Origin: Acidobacteriota bacterium
GTDB taxonomy: Bacteria; Acidobacteriota; Blastocatellia; Pyrinomonadales; Pyrinomonadaceae
DNA length: 64,000 bases
Assembly: GCA_003697135.1 (NCBI GenBank)
Contig: RFGC01000044.1
Location: forward strand, 39,891-103,890
Direction of reading: 5' to 3'
Shown one piece after another: positions 46,062 to 55,157 of the stretch (within the stretch, counting starts at the first letter, position 1; each line of letters begins with the position of its first letter). The position numbers and the translations under genes are program-made. Under the pieces are notes generated by a model. It had not been told where the DNA came from. It saw only the letters and a program-made list of their open reading frames with translations, and did no database searches.

Positions 46062-48515
46062 ATGAAGGTGCTGAAATTTGGCGGTTCTTCTGTCGCAAAT
46101 TCAGAAAACATCAAAAAAGTTATCGGTATCATCGAAAGTCGGCTGCATAAATCTTCTCCATGCATTGTTGTTTTATCGGCAATGCAAGGCGTGACTGATA
46201 ACCTAATCGAAATCGCAAAAACAGCGGAAAAGGGTGATGATTCTTTCAAAGCGAAAATCAGGGAGCTTGAGTCAAAGCACATTCAAACCGCGAAAGAATT
46301 GCTCGGTGAAGAATTTGAGTTCAGCATTTCGGATTTTATTCAAAACCGCATCAGCGAGCTTAGGAGTATATGCGAAGGTGTTTGTCTTCTTAAAGAGCTG
46401 ACGGGCAAAACGCTCGATAGAGTAATGAGTTTTGGTGAGATTCTTTCTTCAAGGATTATTTCGGTTAAACTCGCTCAAATCGGGATAGAAAACTACTGGA
46501 AAGACTCGCGCCAACTGATTGTCACAGATTCAAATTTCGGTTCAGCTTCCGTGGATTTCAAGAAAACCAACGAGAAGGTAAAGACTTTTTTTGAAAGCAC
46601 CAAAGCCACTCTTTACGTTTTGCCGGGGTTTATCGCTTCAGATGAAAACGGCGCAACAACAACGCTTGGACGTGGTGGTTCTGATTACACTGCCGCTATT
46701 TTAGCCGCTGCTCTTGATGCTGAGGTTTTAGAAATTTGGACGGACGTTAGCGGAATGATGACGGCAGACCCACGGCTTGTTAAACACGCAAGACAAATTC
46801 CGCACATAAGCTATCGTGAAGCTATGGAGCTTTCGCATTTTGGAGCGAAGGTAATCTATCCGCCTACGATTCAGCCCGTAATGGCAAAGGGCATTCCTGT
46901 TTGGATAAAAAACACCTTTGAACCCGATGAGTCGGGAACTTTGATAGAAACGGAAGCGGATGAAAAAAAGAATGAAGTAGTCTGCGGGATTTCAAGCATC
47001 AACGAAATAGCCCTCTTGAATCTTGAAGGCAGCGGAATGGTTGGAGTCCCTGGATTCTCAAAAAGATTTTTCGGAGCTTTGGCGGAAGAGAAAATCAATG
47101 TGATTTTGATTACTCAAAGCTCTTCTGAGCATTCCATCTGTGTTGCTGTTGAAGAAAAATTTGCTGAAAGAGCGAAAATTGCAGTTGATAAAGAGTTTGA
47201 AAATGAAATAGCCGTTGGGAAAGTTGAGCCTTTACGGATTGAAAAAGGTTTTTCTTGTCTCGCAATCGTTGGCGATGGAATGCGTTCTCACACAGGACTT
47301 GCCGGAAAAATGTTCTCTGCGCTCGGTTTGCAGGGCGTAAACATTCATGCGATAGCACAAGGCTCATCGGAACGCAACATTTCAGCGGTCATCAAAACAA
47401 GTGATGTTAAAAAAGCGGTAAACGCTCTTCATGAAGAGTTTTTCTCGGACGGCAAAAAGCAAATCAATCTTTACATTGCTGGAGTCGGAAACGTAGGAAG
47501 CAAACTGCTTGAGCAAATAAGGCAACAAGCCGAATATCTTTCCGAAAGCCTACGTTTGAATCTGCGAGTGATAGGTTTAGCTAACAGCCGAAAAATGCTT
47601 ATCAATGAAGACGGCATAAATCTTGATGATTTCAAATCAGAACTTGAAAAATCGGTGATTGAATCTAATGTAGATGCCTTCGCCGATTTCATCTTGGAAA
47701 ATAACCTTAGAAATTCGATTTTTGTTGATGTAACGGCTAGTAGCGAGATAGTTAGAATTTATCCAAAGTTGCTCAAGCGGGCTATTTCCATAGTTGCATG
47801 TAACAAAGTTGCGGCTTCGTCTGAGTATGAAAAATACCGCGAGCTAAAGGACTTAGCTCGTGAATACAATGCAAATTTCCTTTTTGAGACAAATGTCGGA
47901 GCTGGGCTTCCCGTTATAAACACTTTGAATGATTTACTTCGCAGTGGAGATGAAATCAGAAGAATCGAAGCTGTTCTTTCGGGCACACTTCAATTTGTTT
48001 TCAATAACTACGATGCCAAAAAGTCTTTTGCTTCGGTTGTTCGCACAGCTCAAGAAAAGGGCTACACTGAGCCTGATCCGCGTTTGGATTTGTCAGGAAT
48101 TGACGTGGCAAAGAAAATCCTGATTTTAGCCAGAGAAGCTGGCTACAGGCTTGAACTTTCAGATGTTGAGAACATTGGTTTTTTGCCCGAATCATGCCTT
48201 TCAGGTGGAATAGAAGAATTTTACGACCAGATGGAGAAGCACGAGAATTATTTCAAATCGCTATTTGAAAAGGCACTTCAACGCGGCAAGGTGCTTAGAT
48301 ATGTTGCCGTTTTGGACGAAGGTAAAGCATCTGTAGGACTCAAAGAAATAGACGTTGAGCATGAGTTTGCAAGGCTTTCAGGAAAAGACAATGCAGTTTT
48401 GTTTTACACCAAGCGATACAGTGAACAGCCTTTAGTCGTCAAGGGCGCAGGTGCAGGAGCAGAAGTAACAGCGGCAGGTATTTTTGCCGATATAATTCGC
48501 GCCGCAAGAATCTAA
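46062..48515 (+). CDS. thrA: Bifunctional aspartokinase / homoserine dehydrogenase
   Basis: Catalyses the first and third steps from aspartate to threonine and methionine. 817 residues, like enterobacterial ThrA. The aspartokinase domain (about 1-290) opens MKVLKFGGSSVA and has the TTLGRGGSDYTA motif. Two ACT domains (about 310-455) bind the allosteric amino acid. The homoserine dehydrogenase domain (about 465-817) has GVGNVGSKLL and a GTLQF/GYTEPDPRLDLSG substrate region with catalytic Lys in the DVAKKILILAR stretch. Threonine feedback is expected from the fusion type. It is preceded by the amidohydrolase terminator, so the promoter lies inside a short gap or transcription reads through. Confidence 0.95.
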   Translation: MKVLKFGGSSVANSENIKKVIGIIESRLHKSSPCIVVLSAMQGVTDNLIEIAKTAEKGDDSFKAKIRELESKHIQTAKELLGEEFEFSISDFIQNRISELRSICEGVCLLKELTGKTLDRVMSFGEILSSRIISVKLAQIGIENYWKDSRQLIVTDSNFGSASVDFKKTNEKVKTFFESTKATLYVLPGFIASDENGATTTLGRGGSDYTAAILAAALDAEVLEIWTDVSGMMTADPRLVKHARQIPHISYREAMELSHFGAKVIYPPTIQPVMAKGIPVWIKNTFEPDESGTLIETEADEKKNEVVCGISSINEIALLNLEGSGMVGVPGFSKRFFGALAEEKINVILITQSSSEHSICVAVEEKFAERAKIAVDKEFENEIAVGKVEPLRIEKGFSCLAIVGDGMRSHTGLAGKMFSALGLQGVNIHAIAQGSSERNISAVIKTSDVKKAVNALHEEFFSDGKKQINLYIAGVGNVGSKLLEQIRQQAEYLSESLRLNLRVIGLANSRKMLINEDGINLDDFKSELEKSVIESNVDAFADFILENNLRNSIFVDVTASSEIVRIYPKLLKRAISIVACNKVAASSEYEKYRELKDLAREYNANFLFETNVGAGLPVINTLNDLLRSGDEIRRIEAVLSGTLQFVFNNYDAKKSFASVVRTAQEKGYTEPDPRLDLSGIDVAKKILILAREAGYRLELSDVENIGFLPESCLSGGIEEFYDQMEKHENYFKSLFEKALQRGKVLRYVAVLDEGKASVGLKEIDVEHEFARLSGKDNAVLFYTKRYSEQPLVVKGAGAGAEVTAAGIFADIIRAARI

Positions 48516-48625
48516 TCTGAACCGCACATCGGCGTTTTCAAGAGCTGAAGTTACTTTGAGTCTTGAGAAGTCTTGGGATTTTAAGTTTTAGCCCACAGCT
48601 CGGATTTGTTATAGAATTCTATTGA

Positions 48626-49621
48626 ATGCAAAGGCGAAAGGCAATAATTTTTTCCGTAGCCTTCGGAGTTTGTTTAATCTCGCTCGTTGTGGCGCTCAAT
48701 GTTGGCTGGATTTTGCTGAACCTGCGGCAGGCGGCTTTTTTGGTTCTGGGCGCGATTCTTTTTGCTTTCATTATCACGGGACTTGTGCTGAACACAATGT
48801 TTTTGATTCGGGAGATTCGCCGCAACGAACTTCAAGATGCTTTCCTAAACGCTGTGACTCACGAACTAAAAACGCCTGTGACTTCGATAAAGCTTTATCT
48901 GGAAACTCTAAAAGATAGGGAAGTTTCGGAAGAAAAACGAAAAGAATTTTACGAGATAATGCTTGCTGACAGCAACAGACTTTTGAAAACTATTGAGCAA
49001 ATTCTGCAGGCGGCACGAATTCGGGAAGGACAGGACAATACTGAAAAGACGCGCTTTGATCTGGTTGAAGTTATTTCTGAAGCTGTGCAAACTACGCAGA
49101 GCAGATACAATTTGCCTGAAGGTGCTATAAAACTAGCTTATCCAGAAAGTGTTACAATTTCCGGCAACAAAGATGAGTTGCTTACGGTTTTTTTGAATTT
49201 ACTTGACAATGCCGTTAAATACTGCGTAGAGTCGCCCAAAATCTCAATCAGAGTAAAAGATTCTGCCAAGAAAGTTGATGTTTTGGTCAAGGATAATGGC
49301 ATCGGGATAGATTCGTCTGAACTCGAGCATGTTTTCAAGCGATTCTACAGAGCAATGAATGTGCCGAAGCACGACAAGAAAGGCACCGGTCTTGGGCTTT
49401 TCATTGTTAAAACAATAATAGACAAACACGGCGGCAAGGTTTGGGCAGAAAGTCGCGGCATCGGAAAGGGTTGCACTTTTGTCGTGAGACTGCCGAAGAA
49501 TTCTGACAAAGCAGAAGGTCTTCTTCGACTGAAAATTCTCAGACGAATAGCTTACAGCAGAAACGATTGGCTGATAACGTTGAATGAATGGTTTGAAAAA
49601 GTTAGACGAAAATTGATATGA
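48626..49621 (+). CDS. Orphan membrane histidine kinase
   Basis: 331 residues. Two membrane segments (about 7-31 and 36-60) leave almost no periplasmic loop, so the sensor is probably intramembrane. The HisKA domain carries His79 in THELKTPV. The HATPase domain has N-box LLDNAVKY, G1 DNGIGID and G2 GTGLGLF. There is no HAMP or PAS domain. A basic C-terminal tail of about 35 residues (RRIAYSRNDW to VRRKLI) extends past the ATPase domain. No response regulator is adjacent. Its stop overlaps the start of the next gene by 4 bp. Confidence 0.9.
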   Translation: MQRRKAIIFSVAFGVCLISLVVALNVGWILLNLRQAAFLVLGAILFAFIITGLVLNTMFLIREIRRNELQDAFLNAVTHELKTPVTSIKLYLETLKDREVSEEKRKEFYEIMLADSNRLLKTIEQILQAARIREGQDNTEKTRFDLVEVISEAVQTTQSRYNLPEGAIKLAYPESVTISGNKDELLTVFLNLLDNAVKYCVESPKISIRVKDSAKKVDVLVKDNGIGIDSSELEHVFKRFYRAMNVPKHDKKGTGLGLFIVKTIIDKHGGKVWAESRGIGKGCTFVVRLPKNSDKAEGLLRLKILRRIAYSRNDWLITLNEWFEKVRRKLI

Positions 49622-50559
49622 AACCTATTGACTTAAGCGGTATAAAAACTTACGAGCTTGCGTCTCGTCCGAGCAAAGTTAACATTGAGAGTTTTGCAAG
49701 TCCAATAGATTCGGGCGATTCGTTATCTGAATTTCTCAAAAAACTTCCTGATATTTTAGCCGTTAGGTCCTTGCGTGAGCTTGCAAGAAGAATAAGAAAG
49801 GCTAAAGCATTGGGAAAGCCGATTATTTGGGGAATAGGTGGGCATGTTATCAAAACCGGACTTGCACCGATTTTGATTGATTTGATGAAAAAAGGATTCG
49901 TTTCTGCCATAGCTTCAAATGGTTCGGTTTTAGTTCATGACACCGAAATAGCGCTTGTGGGCTTTACTTCGGAAGATGTTGATGCTTCAATCGGCAAAGG
50001 TGATTTCGGAGCGGCTAGGGAAACAGGAGAGATACTAAATCTTGCGGCAAGAAACGGCTACAAAGATTCAATCGGGTTAGGTGAAGCTCTAGGGAGAGAA
50101 CTTTTCAAAATGAATCCGCCGAATGCGAAAATCTCGCTTCTTTGTCAAGCATACGAAAACAAGATTCCTTTTACTGCGCATTTGACGATTGGAGCTGACA
50201 TTGGCCATTTTCACCCATCTGCTGATGGTGCCGCTTTGGGAGCAACTTCGCATACTGATTTCAGATTGTTTTGTTCGTTAGTTCGCGAGATGAATGAAGG
50301 TGGAGTCTATTTGAATATAGGCTCTGCCGTAGTCCTGCCTGAGATATTTTTGAAAGCCGTGACGGTTGTAAGAAATTTAGGTTTTGAGCTTCAGAATTTC
50401 ACAACGGCGAATTTTGATTTTATTCAGCATTATCGCCCTAACACGAATGTTGTGCGGCGTCCGATTGCAGGCGAAAACGGTGCAGGATTTTCCCTGACAG
50501 GGCATCATGAGATTATGATTCCACTTCTTGCGGCTCAAATACTCTGCGGAGAAGATTAG
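49618..50559 (+). CDS. Unknown conserved-looking protein, possibly deoxyhypusine-synthase-like fold
   Basis: 313 residues, no signal peptide or membrane segment. Features seen are GKPIIWGIGGHVIKTGLAP (about 66-84), ASNGSVLVHDTEIAL, TAHLTIGADIGHFHPSADG (two close His, about 188-206), LNIGSAVVLPEIFLKAV and a late GENGAGFSLTGHHE. Alternating Gly-rich strands suggest a nucleotide-binding Rossmann-like fold, and the arrangement recalls deoxyhypusine-synthase-like proteins, but I cannot confirm this. It is coupled to the histidine kinase by an ATGA overlap, a link that may mean shared regulation. Converges with the penicillin acylase gene. Confidence 0.45.
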   Translation: MKPIDLSGIKTYELASRPSKVNIESFASPIDSGDSLSEFLKKLPDILAVRSLRELARRIRKAKALGKPIIWGIGGHVIKTGLAPILIDLMKKGFVSAIASNGSVLVHDTEIALVGFTSEDVDASIGKGDFGAARETGEILNLAARNGYKDSIGLGEALGRELFKMNPPNAKISLLCQAYENKIPFTAHLTIGADIGHFHPSADGAALGATSHTDFRLFCSLVREMNEGGVYLNIGSAVVLPEIFLKAVTVVRNLGFELQNFTTANFDFIQHYRPNTNVVRRPIAGENGAGFSLTGHHEIMIPLLAAQILCGED

Positions 50560-50594
50560 CTTTTCAATTCACAATTTCAATTCAAAAGAAACAA

Positions 50595-52955
50595 TCAATG
50601 CTTTACGGCCAACGCTCTTCGAGCTTTAGGCTGTAAAACCAGAGTTTGTTTGGTTACCTTGAGAACAGCGTCTTTTGAAAAAGGAAAAATTTGCGGCAAT
50701 CCGGTTCGCCATGCTTCAAATTGATCTTTCCAGTATGGACTTTGCGGATCGCCTGACTGACCAAGCGGGATTACATGCCTTGTTTCGTCCCAATTTCCGG
50801 GGCTTGCAATCAGTCGCATGGAAACAAATGCTCCGACATTCGGCGTCTGTCCGCTTCCGCTTACGTTCTTGAATTTCATTTCAAACGGGTTAACTCCAAA
50901 TGGAAATTTGACTGATGCTAACGGATGCGAAAAATTCGCAACATAGAAATTCCCCCAAATCCAGTTTTTCTGGTCTTCGCCTAGAAGCTTGCTTAAGCTG
51001 ATTTTTGCTTCTGCATCGCAGGCTTTTATCAAATCCGTGTAAGTATTGAAATTTTTCGGAAGCCAACGAGCTGGCTTTTCTTCGATAATCCATGAGAGAA
51101 GTTTCTCTTTGATGATTTGAGATGGCAAAGGTTTATTGTCTTCGGCTATTTTGTCTGCGATGCAGTTTCTTATTTGGTTTACAACGGTTGCGGCTTTTGA
51201 ATCCCAAGACATTTTCCCGTCCCAACCGCGCAAGAGTGTGAGAGTTTCTTCGGAAACTGATGTTGTTTTAACAATCTCGCGAGCAAGATTTGAAAGCGGT
51301 ATGTTGAAAATGTCGTGTTGAATATCGCGAACATCATTCATTGTTACTTTCGTGTTTGCCTTCAAAAGCTCATAGATTCTTCTTGCGCGCCAAGGCGGAG
51401 CAATCTCTCTGGAAATTTGGCGATATTTGTAATCAGTGCCGACGATGCGTTGATTTGCAGTTACGATAAAACCTTCAGCCGGGTTATAAAGATGTGGTAG
51501 TTCTTCAAATGGAATGAAGCCGATCCAATCTCCATTTGTTTCATAGCCTACGTATGGCTCTTGTCCGTAGCCAAATCGTCTTATGGGGATTCGCCCTGCC
51601 GCATACCAGCCGATATTTCCTTTTGTGTCGGCATAAACAAAATTTTGTGTAGGACCGCCATATTTTTTAAGCGCCGCTTTGAAATCTTCCCAATTTTTCG
51701 CCCGGTTTAGGTGGTAAAAGGTTTCAAACTCTTGATTTTCGGGATTCAAAGCTGTCCACTTGAGAGCATACTTTTTACCTTGTTCTTCCAAGATGATCAC
51801 GCCGTTTCTGGTTTCTATGAATTCAAAAATTTGAGTTTCTGTTTGCGGGGAAAGCGGATTTGGACGATATTTGATTTCTTCGCGTCTGATAACGGGCATC
51901 TCCCATCCGTTTGGTGTTCTGTATTTTCCTTCTGCATTGAATTCTTCCATGTATAAATCTTGGACATCAGGACCGACATTAGTTGCGCCCCAAGCTATAA
52001 ATTCGTTGTGACCTAGAATGACGCCCGGCACGCCCGGAAAAGTGACGCCTGCAACGCGCATTTCGGGAGTTGAAAGATGCACTAAATACCATATTCCCGG
52101 TGCTGTCGGCGGAAGGTGCGGATCATTTGCCAGAATGGGCTTTCCGTCCAAAGTGCGTTTGCCTGAAATTACCCAGTTGTTGCTTGCTGCTGAATCTTCC
52201 GCATAAAAACCTATCATCTGGAGCGATTCTTTTCTGATAGCAAGCTCTTTCTCGGCAAGTTCTAAAATCTGGGCATTTATTTGGTTCGTTTTTGATGTCG
52301 TTTGCTCGAGGCTATTTTCAGTATCTTTGCCAAAAAGGATAACGTCATACTTCATGACGATATTTGTAACATCGGCGAACTTCTCTTTTGGCAAACTTTT
52401 TTGAAGGTTTGCATGAAGTAAGTCAAGTTTCCAGGTTGTGCTTAAAGCTTCAGCTAAAATTTTGCCTATGAGCATTGTATCGGTTGGTTTCCACTCTCTC
52501 GGTTTGTATTGCAAAAGCTTGAATTCGAGAGGTAGAGATTTTTCATCAAGCGATTGAATATAGGCATTCACGCCACGAGAATAGTTTTCCAATGCTCTCT
52601 TAAGCATTGGGTCCAGTATTTCGTAACTTTTTTCTACAACCTTAACAAAACCAAATCTGCGCCAGTATTTATCTTGCTCAAGCGTTGCTTGCCCGAAGAT
52701 TTCTGCCGTTTCGCCTCTGGCAACGCGTCTAAGCAAGTCCATTTGCCAGAGCCTATCTGAAGCCATCACGTAGCCCTGAGCAAAATATAGGTCATCTTCG
52801 TTCGATGCCTCGATGTAGGGAATCCAGCGACCGTCTCGCCGAATCGTGACTTTTTCCTTCAAGCCTTCAATCGTTAGCTCTGTAGTTTGCTCTTCTTGTG
52901 AGAAGCAAACGGTAGTGACAAATGAAATCAAGAGAAAGACAAAGATTTTTTTCAT
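50595..52955 (-). CDS. Secreted penicillin acylase-family amidase
   Basis: Ntn-hydrolase precursor, 786 residues, cut by itself into two chains. A signal peptide covers 1-19 (VCFSQ). The alpha-chain part has the FAQGYVMASDRLWQMDLLRR signature (about 58-77). The beta chain should start at Ser258 in ASNNWV, the catalytic N-terminal nucleophile. The beta chain holds LANDPHLPP, GVPGVILGHNEFIAWG and the oxyanion-type Asn region. In vivo substrates may be acylated homoserine lactones or cell-wall amides, not shown here. It overlaps the NagZ-like gene stop by 4 bp, so the two are coupled. Confidence 0.92.
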   Translation of the reverse strand: MKKIFVFLLISFVTTVCFSQEEQTTELTIEGLKEKVTIRRDGRWIPYIEASNEDDLYFAQGYVMASDRLWQMDLLRRVARGETAEIFGQATLEQDKYWRRFGFVKVVEKSYEILDPMLKRALENYSRGVNAYIQSLDEKSLPLEFKLLQYKPREWKPTDTMLIGKILAEALSTTWKLDLLHANLQKSLPKEKFADVTNIVMKYDVILFGKDTENSLEQTTSKTNQINAQILELAEKELAIRKESLQMIGFYAEDSAASNNWVISGKRTLDGKPILANDPHLPPTAPGIWYLVHLSTPEMRVAGVTFPGVPGVILGHNEFIAWGATNVGPDVQDLYMEEFNAEGKYRTPNGWEMPVIRREEIKYRPNPLSPQTETQIFEFIETRNGVIILEEQGKKYALKWTALNPENQEFETFYHLNRAKNWEDFKAALKKYGGPTQNFVYADTKGNIGWYAAGRIPIRRFGYGQEPYVGYETNGDWIGFIPFEELPHLYNPAEGFIVTANQRIVGTDYKYRQISREIAPPWRARRIYELLKANTKVTMNDVRDIQHDIFNIPLSNLAREIVKTTSVSEETLTLLRGWDGKMSWDSKAATVVNQIRNCIADKIAEDNKPLPSQIIKEKLLSWIIEEKPARWLPKNFNTYTDLIKACDAEAKISLSKLLGEDQKNWIWGNFYVANFSHPLASVKFPFGVNPFEMKFKNVSGSGQTPNVGAFVSMRLIASPGNWDETRHVIPLGQSGDPQSPYWKDQFEAWRTGLPQIFPFSKDAVLKVTKQTLVLQPKARRALAVKH

Positions 52956-54070
52956 TTGAGCCTCGCCATTTGTTCGTTCAGTTTAGCTATTTCATCGGAT
53001 AGTTCCAAAAGACGCTTTTTATCAAATTCTGCTGGCGATCTCAAAGCAGATTTTACTTTGGCGATTCTTTGCAAAGATTCATCAAGCCTTTCTGCCGATA
53101 GCTTGCCCGTTTTGAATGCCGAAAGAAGCGATTTGTAGGATTTTCTTATTGAATCTATGTTTGAGCAAATCAGAAGCACGTCTTGACCGGCCTCGAAAGC
53201 CAGCTTGGCGGCATCTTCGATTGAATAATGCCTCAAAACAGCTCCCATTTCCAAATCGTCGGTCAAGGCAAGCCTGTTGTAGCCGAGTTTTCCCCGAAGT
53301 AGCTCGCTGACGATTGTTTTGCTAAGTGAAGCCGGGATAATTTGCTTTTGAGGTTCAAGTTCAGGATAAGCTCCGTGACCAGTCATAACGGCATGAACTT
53401 TCTCGTTATCATTGTCACAACGGAAAAATTCAACATAAGGCTTTATATCGTTGTTTAATAGCTCTTCATGCGGAAGGTTTATTAAAGGCAATTCATCGTG
53501 AGAATCAATCCTACTTGCACCAAGTCCCGGAAAATGTTTCAAGCACCCTAAGATTCCTTTGCTTTGCAAACCTGAAAGGTATGCAGAAGAGTAGCGGAAA
53601 ACTTCTTCTGTAGAGCGCCCAAAAGAACGTGAGTAAAGCCCGTTTGAAAGAGATTCTCTTGCTTCGTCTATGACGTCTAAAACAGGCGCAAAATTCATGT
53701 TGAAACCCAAAATTCTCAAGACCTCAGCGGTTATTTCTCCGAGTTTTCTAGCATTAGCTACATTGCCGCTTTGACGGATTGATAAGGCTGAAGGCATCGG
53801 TGTAAAAATTCGGCGTAGGCGATCAACAAGTCCGCCTTCTTGATCTATCGTGATAATCGGTTCTACAGGAAGAAATGTGCGAATTTTTTCTGTTAGTTCT
53901 CTTGTTTGTTCAGGTGTTTTGATATTGCGCGCAAAAAAACAAATACCACCCGGCGCTACTTCTTCGAGTAATTCTTGAGTTTGGGAATCTACTTCTGCTC
54001 CTGGCAAGCCTATCAGAAAAAGCTGACCTACTTTTTTCTCAAGCGGTAGAGATTTGATTTTTTCAAACAT
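52952..54070 (-). CDS. nagZ: Family 3 glycoside hydrolase, NagZ-like beta-N-acetylglucosaminidase
   Basis: Removes N-acetylglucosamine from wall-recycling muropeptides. 372 residues, no signal peptide, so cytoplasmic. Marks of NagZ: TIDQEGGLVDRLRR (about 74-87), KHFPG at 178-182, the acid/base loop DSH (Asp189, His191) and the nucleophile in TDDLEMGA (Asp271/272). Only the TIM-barrel domain is present. It is translated ahead of the secreted penicillin acylase, suggesting linked cell-wall amide and glycan turnover (inference). Confidence 0.9.
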   Translation of the reverse strand: MFEKIKSLPLEKKVGQLFLIGLPGAEVDSQTQELLEEVAPGGICFFARNIKTPEQTRELTEKIRTFLPVEPIITIDQEGGLVDRLRRIFTPMPSALSIRQSGNVANARKLGEITAEVLRILGFNMNFAPVLDVIDEARESLSNGLYSRSFGRSTEEVFRYSSAYLSGLQSKGILGCLKHFPGLGASRIDSHDELPLINLPHEELLNNDIKPYVEFFRCDNDNEKVHAVMTGHGAYPELEPQKQIIPASLSKTIVSELLRGKLGYNRLALTDDLEMGAVLRHYSIEDAAKLAFEAGQDVLLICSNIDSIRKSYKSLLSAFKTGKLSAERLDESLQRIAKVKSALRSPAEFDKKRLLELSDEIAKLNEQMARLK

Positions 54071-54248
54071 TTGTGGGCTTCGGTTAAATCCTTCAATCGG
54101 AAATTATTGGACAAAAACTTTGGTTTTTCAATCTGTCGGTGACAATGAATCTCTAAAGACTAAATTTTAAGTTTTGCAGAATGACTTTCGGAGAAGTTTT
54201 CTGTTAGAATTTCCATTAGCTTGAAAAGAGGAAGGATTTTGAGAAGGT

Positions 54249-55157
54249 ATGAATTGCCCTAGATGCAGTCAACAAATTGCGATGGGTAATAGGTTCTGTG
54301 GGGCTTGTGGTTACTTGATTCAGGACCAACCACCTCAGGGAAGTTGGAGAGAAACTGAAGGTGCGCAAGCTAGTTACGAAGGCTATAAGTGGCAAGAAAG
54401 CCAGCAGCAAGGCGAAAGCTTTCATTTTGATAAAGACGGACGCGGGCAAGGTAGAGGTTACACTTGGGAGATTCGCAGTCCCGGTTCATTTGCTTTAGCC
54501 GTTATAACCTTGCAGCCGGGTTTTTCTATTTGTGCAGAAGCAGGTGCAATGGTTTCAATGTCATCTAACGTAGAGCTATCTTCTCAGATGAAAGGCGGTT
54601 TGTTTGGAGCTTTGAAGAGAGTTGTAGGAGGAGAAACCGCATTTGTTTCGACTTTTACTGCGCATGGTAGTGTTGGGGAAGTTACTCTTGCGCCCGGTGC
54701 TCCTGGCGATGTGGTCGGAATTGAAATGAGAAACCAAAGATTCACCGTTCAGTCAAGTTCTTATTTGGCAAGCGACGTAGAACTGCAAGTTGATACAAAA
54801 TTCGGTGGTCTGAAGACTTTTTTGAGCGGAGAAGGTTTGTTTGTTCTTGAAATTTCTGGAACAGGGCTTTTACTTATTTCTTCTTTTGGCGGAATCTACA
54901 GAAAAGTATTGGCACCTGGGGAAAGGTATGTTGTTGACACAGGGCATTTGGTAGCTTGGGAAAGTCATATACCTTATCAACTTCGCAGAGCTACAAGGAG
55001 TTTCTTCAGAAGTTTCTTGAGCGGTGAGGGATTGGTAGCTGAATTTACCGGTCCGGGAGAAATTTTGATTCAAACGCGCAATCTAGCGGCTTTTGCTGGG
55101 TTGCTGAAGCCATTCTTCCCAAACCAGAGTAGCAGTAGCGGCGGTTTTAGCTTCTAG
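54249..55157 (+). CDS. AIM24/TIGR00266-family protein with N-terminal zinc ribbon
   Basis: 302 residues. A zinc ribbon is formed by Cys3, Cys6, Cys17 and Cys20, followed by a Gln/Gly-rich linker (about 25-65). The AIM24 beta-helix-like domain (about 72-290) includes GAMVSMSSNVELSSQMKGG, GEVTLAPGAPGDV, LSGEGLFVLEISG and FSGEGLV-type repeats, and the C-terminus is Ser/Gly-rich. The family is widespread and without firm function. It is followed with no gap by a PTS enzyme I gene, suggesting joint translation. Confidence 0.85.
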   Translation: MNCPRCSQQIAMGNRFCGACGYLIQDQPPQGSWRETEGAQASYEGYKWQESQQQGESFHFDKDGRGQGRGYTWEIRSPGSFALAVITLQPGFSICAEAGAMVSMSSNVELSSQMKGGLFGALKRVVGGETAFVSTFTAHGSVGEVTLAPGAPGDVVGIEMRNQRFTVQSSSYLASDVELQVDTKFGGLKTFLSGEGLFVLEISGTGLLLISSFGGIYRKVLAPGERYVVDTGHLVAWESHIPYQLRRATRSFFRSFLSGEGLVAEFTGPGEILIQTRNLAAFAGLLKPFFPNQSSSSGGFSF

